Origin: JANYIP01 sp031394045
Lineage (GTDB): Bacteria; Actinomycetota; Actinomycetes; Prado026
Assembly (NCBI GenBank): GCA_031394045.1
Contig: JANMWN010000205.1
Span: forward strand, 1-5,404
Length of the DNA stretch: 5,404 nt
Direction of reading: 5' to 3'
This document shows positions 1 through 4,252 of the stretch, one piece after another. A program made the position numbers and the translations under genes. The notes under the pieces were generated by a model, which saw only the letters and a program-made list of their open reading frames with translations, was not told the origin of the DNA and did not search any database. Every line of letters begins with the position of its first letter. The first letter of the stretch is position 1.

Positions 1-1
1 C

Positions 2-919
2 TGGGGAGTCTCGGTCACGGTGAGCGACAGCGCTCTGTCGGTGCTCACCCCGGCCGACGTGCTCTTCGCCGAGATCGCCGCCGGCACCCTCGTCGTGGGC
101 CTCGCGGTCCTCGTCACGGGCCGCCGGCTCTCGGCCGCCCCGTGGCACGGCGCCACCGTTCTCGGCGCGCTCGAACCGGCTGGCGCGTACCTGCTGGCCA
201 ACCTCGGGCTGGCCCGCACCACCGCCTCGGCCGGCTCGCTGCTGCTCTCGCTCGAGAGCGTCTTCGCCGTGATCCTGGCCTGGCTGTTCCTACGGGAGCG
301 GCTGCGTGGTGCCGAGGTCGCGGCGCTCGGCCTGGGCCTGCTCGGCGCGGCCTTCGTCGGGCTGCTCGACGGCGGGGCGGCCGGCGCACCGCAGGCGCTG
401 TCAGGCAACGTGCTGGTGACCCTGGCCGCACTCGTGGCGGCGGGCTACTTCCTGGCGTCCCGGCGGTACTCGGTCGGCGCCGACCCGATCGTGCTCGTCT
501 TCAAGCAGGGCGTCGCCGCGCTGGTTCTGGTGCTGCCCTACGTGCTGTGGTCCTGGTCGACGCAGGGCAGCCGCTTCGGGTCGGCCTCGCTCGGCACCTG
601 GGGCCTGGCGCTGCTCGCGGGCGTCGTGGGCTTCGCCGTACCGTTCACGCTCTGGTCCGCCGCGGCCACCCAGGTTCGTCCCGCGGTCGCCGCCGTCGGG
701 CTCAACCTGATCCCCGTCATCGGCGTCGCCAGCGCGGCCGCCTTCGGTCGAGGGGCCCCGACTCCCGCCCAGGTCGTCGGTGGCCTGCTGATCCTGCTCG
801 GGATGGCGTGTATCACGAGGGGCTCCGGCGACTCAGACAGTGGTGCGAGCCACCACAGTCCCCCGCGACCGGAGCGAGACCTGTCGCATTCCGGAGCAGA
901 TGCCGCCCACTCGGGCTAA
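2..919 (+). CDS. EamA/DMT-family transporter, 5'-truncated by window edge
   Basis: This is an inner-membrane carrier of the drug/metabolite transporter superfamily, whose members usually export small metabolites or amino acids; the substrate cannot be read from sequence. The full family has ten membrane helices in two EamA repeats. Counting from the GTG at 20, hydrophobic segments lie near residues 11-33, 45-63, 68-91, 98-116, 128-147, 157-177, 192-214, 219-242 and 248-266. The typical end of repeat 1 is clear (LLLSLESVFAVILAWLFLRE, residues 74-93). The open frame continues upstream of the GTG as WGVSVTV, which looks like the end of helix 1, so I read the gene as starting before the window rather than at position 20. 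After the last helix there is a hydrophilic Ser/His/Pro-rich tail of about 33 residues. In repeat 2 the usual GE motif before the last helix reads GRGAPT. The family call is firm; the substrate is unknown. Confidence 0.88.
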   Translation, partial: WGVSVTVSDSALSVLTPADVLFAEIAAGTLVVGLAVLVTGRRLSAAPWHGATVLGALEPAGAYLLANLGLARTTASAGSLLLSLESVFAVILAWLFLRERLRGAEVAALGLGLLGAAFVGLLDGGAAGAPQALSGNVLVTLAALVAAGYFLASRRYSVGADPIVLVFKQGVAALVLVLPYVLWSWSTQGSRFGSASLGTWGLALLAGVVGFAVPFTLWSAAATQVRPAVAAVGLNLIPVIGVASAAAFGRGAPTPAQVVGGLLILLGMACITRGSGDSDSGASHHSPPRPERDLSHSGADAAHSG

Positions 920-920
920 G

Positions 921-973
921 GCCGGTCCGGCACAATGTGCGTCAGGATGGGAGTCACGAACCGAGCCTGACGC
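921..973. promoter_or_regulatory. Cluster of short palindromes upstream of the sigma factor gene
   Basis: The 67-nt gap between the transporter stop and the sigma factor start contains three dyads. GCCGG-T-CCGGC lies at 921-931 and GCACA-A-TGTGC at 930-940, sharing two bases. An inverted repeat GCGTCAGG (939-946) / CCTGACGC (966-973) has a 19-nt spacer and ends one base before the Shine-Dalgarno sequence. The first two have single-base centres and look more like protein-binding dyads than RNA hairpins; the third could form a weak stem next to the ribosome site. I see no convincing -35/-10 pair here. Their role as operator or leader structure is inference. Confidence 0.4.
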
Positions 974-974
974 C

Positions 975-982
975 GAGGGGAG
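975..982 (+). promoter_or_regulatory. Shine-Dalgarno site fixing the sigma factor start
   Basis: GAGGGGAG ends four bases before the ATG at 987. It is the reason for choosing 987 over the in-frame GTG at 840, which would add 49 residues unlike any sigma factor N-terminus and would overlap the transporter gene by 80 bases. Confidence 0.7.
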
Positions 983-986
983 CCGC

Positions 987-1574
987 ATGGGCCAAGACCC
1001 GAGCGCCCTGCTCGCCGCCGCAAGTGCCGGCGACTCCTCGGCCTGGAACGCGATCGTCGAGCAGTACACCGGCCTGCTCTGGTCGATCGCCCGCGGCTAC
1101 CGGATGAGCTCGGCCGACTCCGCGGACGCCGTGCAGACGACCTGGCTGCGCCTGGTCGAGCACCTGGACCGGATCGAGGACCCGAACCGGCTGCCCGGCT
1201 GGCTGGCCACCACGATCCGACGCGAGTGCCTGCGGATCCTGCGCAGGTCCAAGCGGGAGCAGCCGTCGTACGACGACGAGGGGCTGCCCGACTTCGCCGA
1301 CGACTCCGCGCCGCTGGACTCATCCCTCCTGCTCGCTGAGCGCGACGCCGCCCTCTGGCGCGCGCTCGAGCAGATGCCCGAGAAGTGCCGGCTGCTGATC
1401 CGCGTACTCATGGCCTCACCGCCGCCGAGCTACGCCGAGGTCGCCGCCGCTCTGGACATGCCGATCGGAAGCATCGGCCCCACTCGCCAGCGCTGTCTGG
1501 ACCGTCTCCGCCGCATCGCCGAAGCGGAAGGCGCGCTCATCGACCCGGCGCCACCTGGAGGTGGGGGGAAATGA
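987..1574 (+). CDS. ECF-like sigma-70 family RNA polymerase sigma factor
   Basis: At 195 residues this has the size and two-domain build of ECF-type sigma factors, which direct RNA polymerase to a small set of promoters. Region 2 spans about residues 18-90: it begins with AWNAIVEQYTGLLWSIAR, has the polymerase-binding/-10 region signature DAVQTTWLRLVEHLDRI (47-63), and continues with the PNRLPGWLATTIRREC segment (66-81). An acidic linker (about 95-112) leads to region 4 (about 117-178), with LEQMPEKCRLLIRVL and a helix-turn-helix whose recognition part is MPIGSIGPTRQRCLDRLRRI (158-177), expected to read the -35 element. A Pro/Gly-rich tail ends the protein. There is no SnoaL or other C-terminal extension. 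Its stop overlaps the next gene's start as ATGA, so the two are almost certainly co-transcribed and translationally coupled. No classical membrane anti-sigma factor or zinc-binding anti-sigma domain lies nearby, so control may pass through the downstream partner. The family call is firm; target promoters are unknown. Confidence 0.93.
   Translation: MGQDPSALLAAASAGDSSAWNAIVEQYTGLLWSIARGYRMSSADSADAVQTTWLRLVEHLDRIEDPNRLPGWLATTIRRECLRILRRSKREQPSYDDEGLPDFADDSAPLDSSLLLAERDAALWRALEQMPEKCRLLIRVLMASPPPSYAEVAAALDMPIGSIGPTRQRCLDRLRRIAEAEGALIDPAPPGGGGK
1551..1564 (+). promoter_or_regulatory. Hairpin over the ribosome site of the sigma partner gene
   Basis: CCACC (1551-1555), loop TGGA and GGTGG (1560-1564) can pair. 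The Shine-Dalgarno GGAGG (1557-1561), nine bases before the ATG at 1571, sits in the loop and the 3' arm. Inside the sigma coding end, this could hold back partner translation until ribosomes finishing the sigma gene open it. The stem is short, so the effect is conjecture. Confidence 0.35.
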
Positions 1575-2038
1575 ACGTCATCCCGGACGAGGCGGACGAG
1601 GCACTCGTCTCGCGCCTCAAAGAGCTCGCCGAACAGGTCGACCCGGTGCCCGAGCTGGTGCTGGAGTCGGCCAGGGCGGCGTTCCTGATGCGGCGCATCG
1701 ACGCCGAGCTGGCCGAGCTCGTGCTCGACTCCGCCATGGACGCCGGCCCGGTCCTGGTACGCGGCGCTGAGGACGACTCCGTACGCATGCTGTCCTTCGA
1801 GACCGCGACGCTGTCCATCGAGGTGCAGGTCACCGACGTGGACGGCAGCCGTTCGCTGCTCGGCCTGGTGTCGGGAGCCTCCGGCAGCCTCGAGGTCGAG
1901 ACGTCGGGGGGACGCAGCACCGTGCCCATCGACGCGCTCGGCCGGTTCACCGCCTCCGACGTACCCACCGGCACGGTCCGGCTGCACCTGGTTGCCGACG
2001 ACGGCACTGCCGTCACGACCAGCTGGGTCAGCCTGTAA
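1571..2038 (+). CDS. Small sigma-factor partner protein, carboxypeptidase-regulatory-like type
   Basis: A 155-residue protein with no signal peptide or membrane segment, so probably cytoplasmic. Residues 6-57 are acidic and helical (LVSRLKELAEQVDPVP, then ARAAFLMRRIDAELAELVLD at 34-53). Residues 70-155 alternate in a beta pattern: RMLSFETATLSIEVQVTD, LLGLVSGASGSLEVET, then DALGRFTASDVPTGTVRLHL, ending in TSWVSL. The G-x-F-x-x-x-x-V/L-P-x-G motif is typical of carboxypeptidase-regulatory-like/transthyretin-type sandwiches. From memory, similar proteins are common in actinomycetes beside ECF sigma genes, often followed by a CHAT-domain or subtilisin-like protease gene; none follows here. The ATG is set by the overlap with the sigma stop and by GGAGG at 1557-1561. 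An in-frame start at 1385 would run inside the sigma gene and is rejected. An anti-sigma or sigma-accessory role is inference from the coupling and the helical N-terminus; biochemical function is unknown. Confidence 0.85.
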   Translation: MNVIPDEADEALVSRLKELAEQVDPVPELVLESARAAFLMRRIDAELAELVLDSAMDAGPVLVRGAEDDSVRMLSFETATLSIEVQVTDVDGSRSLLGLVSGASGSLEVETSGGRSTVPIDALGRFTASDVPTGTVRLHLVADDGTAVTTSWVSL

Positions 2039-2065
2039 CAGCTACGCCGCCAACTCGCACGTACA

Positions 2066-2130
2066 CAACTGGCCCGTACCGGGTCGGTAGGCCCGCATCC
2101 GGGCCAGCCAGCCCCGGTATGGGCCAGTTG
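2066..2130. terminator. Long two-part hairpin between convergent genes, likely bidirectional terminator
   Basis: Outer arms at 2066-2083 and 2113-2130 pair over 18 bases, with one G-T wobble (2076/2120). Inside is a second stem, GGCCCG (2090-2095) / CGGGCC (2100-2105), with the 4-nt loop CATC; a few weaker pairs and mismatches join the two. It lies 27 bases after the stop of the sigma partner gene and 29 bases beyond the stop of the convergent luxR gene, where a shared terminator is expected. There is no T-run on either side, which is common for actinomycete terminators. Its unusual length also allows a small palindromic element of another kind. Confidence 0.72.
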
Positions 2131-2159
2131 CATGGGCTAGGCGTGGCTTAGGCGGTGGG

Positions 2160-2777
2160 TCAGATCAGGCCGGCGCGTACGGCGAAGGCGACCGCGTGGG
2201 AGCGGTTGCGCAGCTCGAGCCGCGAGGTCAGCTCGTGGATCGCGCTCTTGATGGTGCTCTCCGAGTACGCCAGCTCATCAGCGATCTCGGCCGTGGAGCA
2301 CCCGTCAGCCAGCAGCCGCAGCACCCGGACCTCGCGGTGGCTCAGCGAGCGAGCCGTGTCAGCGCCCCCGGCCCGTCCCCCGTTGCCCACGTGGTTGAAC
2401 AGCCGCCCGAGCAGGTCCGACGGGAGCGAGCCATCCCCCGCGGCAGCGACGCGAACGGCCTCGGCCAGCCGTTCGTCCGTGGCCTCGCGGCGGCGCACGA
2501 TCACGCAGGCGCCGGCCTCGACCGTGGCGAGCAGCGCAGGTCCGTCGATCTCGCCGACGACAGCAACGACGCGCGAGCGGCCGCCGGCGTGCACGGCCTG
2601 CACGCGGCGCAGCTGCTCGGGAGTCATCACGTCCGCGGCGATGACGGTGACGTCGGGAAGTCGCTCGCTGCGCCACGGCAGCAGCTCGAACTCGTCTCGG
2701 TGCCGCAGCTGCCCGGTGATCCCGGCGTAGGTCACGGGGTCGTCGGCGAGCACGCTGACGGAGGTAGGCACGAACAT
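2160..2777 (-). CDS. LuxR/NarL-type regulator with degenerate receiver domain
   Basis: A 205-residue DNA-binding regulator. Residues 5-125 resemble a response-regulator receiver: VSVLADDPVTYAGITGQL (7-24) keeps the acidic pair D12/D13, and AGACVIVRRREATDERLAEA (88-107) matches the end of the fold. The strand that should carry the phosphorylated Asp reads PDVTVIAADVM (41-51), with Ala47 at the expected place and the nearest Asp two residues later. The usual Thr/Ser of strand 4 and Lys of strand 5 are not evident (VVGE; VRRR). A Gly-rich linker (131-143) leads to a good LuxR helix-turn-helix: LSHREVRVLRLLADGCSTAE (145-164), then ESTIKSAIHELTSRLELRNR (173-192), ending in the common AGLI. The start is set by AAGAAGGGA eight bases upstream; a longer frame reaching 3179 is arginine/proline-rich and not domain-like. 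No histidine kinase is adjacent. It is divergent from the SARP gene, so the two may cross-regulate. Phosphorylation-independent control is inferred; targets are unknown. Confidence 0.88.
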   Translation of the reverse strand: MFVPTSVSVLADDPVTYAGITGQLRHRDEFELLPWRSERLPDVTVIAADVMTPEQLRRVQAVHAGGRSRVVAVVGEIDGPALLATVEAGACVIVRRREATDERLAEAVRVAAAGDGSLPSDLLGRLFNHVGNGGRAGGADTARSLSHREVRVLRLLADGCSTAEIADELAYSESTIKSAIHELTSRLELRNRSHAVAFAVRAGLI

Positions 2778-2785
2778 CGCGGGTG

Positions 2786-2794
2786 TCCCTTCTT
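2786..2794 (-). promoter_or_regulatory. Shine-Dalgarno site of the luxR-type gene
   Basis: Read on the minus strand this is AAGAAGGGA, with eight bases to the ATG (2777-2775). It supports the short start of the regulator. Confidence 0.65.
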
Positions 2795-2810
2795 CGCGAC
2801 GGTCGTCGCG
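2795..2810. promoter_or_regulatory. Short palindrome abutting the luxR ribosome site
   Basis: CGCGAC (2795-2800) and GTCGCG (2805-2810) form perfect 6-bp arms around a 4-nt centre, touching the Shine-Dalgarno sequence of the minus-strand regulator. It could be a leader hairpin affecting its translation or a dyad bound by a dimeric regulator such as the LuxR-type protein itself. Short GC palindromes also arise by chance in DNA of this composition. Confidence 0.35.
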
Positions 2811-2822
2811 GCTGGCGAGGGT

Positions 2823-2862
2823 CAGATCAGGCAGACGCAGCAGATCAGGCAGACGCAGCAGA
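2823..2862. repeat. Tandem direct repeat, 18-bp unit with 9-bp subperiod
   Basis: The 18-mer CAGATCAGGCAGACGCAG occurs twice with no gap (2823-2840 and 2841-2858), and the next four bases start a third copy. Each 18-mer is two related 9-mers, so CAGA recurs exactly every nine bases at 2823, 2832, 2841, 2850 and 2859. It lies 46 bases upstream of the luxR start codon, in its probable promoter or leader region. Direct-repeat operators are known for SARP proteins, but with 11- or 22-bp spacing rather than 9 or 18. The repeat is certain from the sequence; a binding role is conjecture. Confidence 0.85.
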
Positions 2863-2903
2863 AGACAGGGGTGCGACGCAGGGCGCCTGAGACCTGTCCG
2901 TCG

Positions 2904-2940
2904 CGGGAAGGGGGCGCCACCCCCGGTGACGCCCCTTTCC
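2904..2940. promoter_or_regulatory. 37-nt hairpin in the middle of the divergent control region
   Basis: GGGAAGGGGGCG (2904-2915) pairs with CGCCCCTTTCCC (2929-2940) over 12 bases with one G-T wobble. After one C/A mismatch, CACC (2917-2920) pairs with GGTG (2924-2927) around the loop CCC. It is about 127 bases from the luxR start and 155 from the SARP start. It could be an attenuator in one or both leaders, a block between divergent promoters, or an operator. No T-run follows on either strand. Confidence 0.6.
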
Positions 2941-3078
2941 CGCCCCGCCACACAGAGCGACCGGGCAACCCTCCTGATACACGACGTTCCGGACATCTGC
3001 GATCCGCGCCGCCTGTTGGCTGATGTACGACAACGCACAAGGTGGCCACGACCTGCGGCTCCTCCCGGCACCCGTGCT

Positions 3079-3083
3079 GAGGT
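3079..3083 (+). promoter_or_regulatory. Shine-Dalgarno site of the SARP gene
   Basis: GAGGT lies eleven bases before the GTG at 3095. An in-frame TAG at 3083-3085 excludes any longer start, and the DNA-binding domain begins about 13 residues after the GTG, so the start is well fixed. Confidence 0.6.
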
Positions 3084-3094
3084 AGACCGGGACG

Positions 3095-4183
3095 GTGCAT
3101 CCGGACCGGGGCGACGACGAGCGCCCACCCACTTATCTGCTGCTCGGGGCGCCGGCGGTCCGTACGCTGAGCGAGCCACGAGTCATCAGCGGACGGGTCC
3201 AGTGCGCGCTCTTCGTCACCCTCGCCCTGCGCGCAGGACACCCGGTCGGTGCCGACCGGCTGGTCGACGCGCTCTGGGGGGACGACCCGCCGACCGACTG
3301 GGTCAACGCACTGCAGTCCCAGGTCTCCCGGCTGCGCCAGGCCCTGGGTCGCACGCTGGCGCACGGCGTCGGCGGCTATCGGCTCGACGCCCCGGCCGAG
3401 TCGGTCGACGCCCACCGGTTCGAGCGGCTGATCGCTGAAGCGGGCCAGCTGCAGAGCGCGGGGGTGCACGCGCTGGCCCGACGTACGGTCGACCGGGCCG
3501 AGCGGCTCTGGCGGGGTGAGCCGTTCCCCGAGCTCAAGGACACCGACCTGGCTCGCCGTGAGGGTGCGCGTCTGGACGAGCTCCGCATGCAGGCCGCCGT
3601 GATCCGGATCGAGGCCGACCTGGCGCTGCGCCACCACGGCCCGGCGATCCTCGCCCTCCGCCAGCTCACCGAGGCGTACCCGATGCGCGAGGACCTGTGG
3701 GGTCTGCTGATCCTTGCGCTCTATCGCAGCGACCGCACCGCCGACGCGCTCACCACGTACCGCCAGGCGAGGTCCACGCTGGTACGCGAGCTCGGCATCG
3801 AGCCCGGCCCCAGCCTGCGGGAGCTGGAGGCCGCGGTGCTGCACCGGGACCCCACCCTGGCCGCCCCCGCCCATCCGTGCGCTGCGCACGCCCAGATCTA
3901 CGCCGCGACTCCTCGGCCGCTGCGCCAGCTGCCCTGCCCGCCAGAGGCGGTGGCCGGTCAACCGCCGCGGGCCTGGGCCGACTACCCGGCGGCCCGCACC
4001 TTCCTCGAGCGGGCCAGGGCGGCCATCCCGGACTACCGCCCCGACGACAACGACGCGGTCGCCATCGTCACGCTGTGCCGCCTGCTCCGCGGCGACCCGG
4101 TCGCGATCGAGCTGGCCGCCGGTCGGTTGCCGAGCCTCTCGCCGACGCACCTGCTCGAGCTGCACCTGGCGGCGCAGACGTGA
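3095..4183 (+). CDS. AfsR/SARP-family regulator with an eroded ATPase remnant
   Basis: A 362-residue transcription activator. Residues 14-98 are the OmpR-like winged-helix domain: YLLLGAPAVRTL, then VGADRLVDALWGDDPPTDW (51-69), NALQSQVSRLRQALGR (71-86) and GGYRL. Residues 105-252 are the bacterial transcriptional activator (BTAD) domain: VDAHRFERLIAEA, RAERLWRGEPFPEL, YPMREDLWGLLILALYRSDR (195-214) and ELGIEPGPSLRELEAAVLHRDP. In large AfsR-like proteins an NB-ARC ATPase follows. Here RPLRQLPCPPEAVAGQ (274-289) resembles the lead-in to that domain, but then YPAARTFLERARAAIPDY (297-314) and LLRGDPVAIELAAGRLPSLS (330-349) resemble its far end, including the G-x-P-x-AIELAA motif. The P-loop and Walker B parts between are absent. 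I infer an in-frame internal loss of roughly 140 residues, based on the usual layout of the family. The protein ends soon after, without TPR repeats. SARPs often activate secondary-metabolite clusters, but no such cluster is in view; targets are unknown. The gene is divergent from the LuxR-type gene. Confidence 0.92.
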   Translation: MHPDRGDDERPPTYLLLGAPAVRTLSEPRVISGRVQCALFVTLALRAGHPVGADRLVDALWGDDPPTDWVNALQSQVSRLRQALGRTLAHGVGGYRLDAPAESVDAHRFERLIAEAGQLQSAGVHALARRTVDRAERLWRGEPFPELKDTDLARREGARLDELRMQAAVIRIEADLALRHHGPAILALRQLTEAYPMREDLWGLLILALYRSDRTADALTTYRQARSTLVRELGIEPGPSLRELEAAVLHRDPTLAAPAHPCAAHAQIYAATPRPLRQLPCPPEAVAGQPPRAWADYPAARTFLERARAAIPDYRPDDNDAVAIVTLCRLLRGDPVAIELAAGRLPSLSPTHLLELHLAAQT

Positions 4184-4222
4184 GGGCGAGCTACGACGTC
4201 AGCGGGGCCACCCCCACGAGCA

Positions 4223-4241
4223 GCAGGACGAGCAGTCCTGC
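4223..4241. terminator. Hairpin between convergent SARP and oxidoreductase genes
   Basis: GCAGGAC (4223-4229), loop GAGCA, GTCCTGC (4235-4241): a perfect 7-bp stem in the 69-base gap between the SARP stop (4183) and the oxidoreductase stop (4253). The position suits a shared terminator for converging transcripts. There is no T-run on either side, so strength is uncertain. Confidence 0.55.
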
Positions 4242-4252
4242 CACCGTGGCGG

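Larger units (their letters stand above)
2778..3094. other. Divergent luxR/SARP intergenic control region
   Basis: This 317-base gap must hold the promoters of both regulators. It contains the short palindrome at 2795-2810, the tandem repeat at 2823-2862 and the hairpin at 2904-2940. The right part (2941-3078) is less GC-rich in places (for example 2975-2985 and 3016-3042) and includes GTTG (3015-3018) / CAAC (3031-3034) arms. I looked for -10/-35 pairs on both strands and found none good enough to call. Open frames crossing it in several phases are composition artefacts. Confidence 0.6.

Noticed and set aside
908..936. CACAAT at 931-936 as a -10 box for the sigma operon
   Set aside because: Only four of six bases match and no -35-like hexamer stands at the right distance; the bases are also part of a palindrome.
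840..986. Earlier GTG start for the sigma factor
   Set aside because: The added 49 residues do not look like a sigma N-terminus and overlap the transporter; the ATG at 987 has GAGGGGAG four bases upstream.
142..1107. Long plus-strand frame over the transporter
   Set aside because: Arg/Gly/Ala-rich shadow frame of a clear membrane-protein gene; no domain signal.
1385..1570. Earlier start for the sigma partner protein
   Set aside because: It lies wholly inside sigma region 4 coding sequence; the ATGA overlap start has its own ribosome site.
2159..2832. The 12-mer GTCAGATCAGGC at both 2159-2170 and 2821-2832, possibly flanking the luxR-type gene as a mobile-unit repeat
   Set aside because: One 12-base match is about what chance gives in 5.4 kb, one copy is just the coding end of the gene, and there is no transposase or terminal inverted repeat.
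3016..3044. TTGGCT followed by AT-richer bases as a SARP promoter
   Set aside because: No acceptable -10 hexamer at 16-19 bases spacing.
2160..3179. Longer version of the luxR-type gene starting at 3179
   Set aside because: The extra 134 residues are low-complexity Arg/Pro, cross the divergent control region and overlap the SARP start; the ATG at 2777 has a good ribosome site and begins directly at the receiver fold.
2822..4165. A 447-codon open frame on the minus strand across the SARP gene
   Set aside because: It is antisense to a clear SARP gene, rich in Arg/Gln/Gly with no domain pattern, and runs through the tandem repeat; it is a by-product of high GC in the codons of the real gene.
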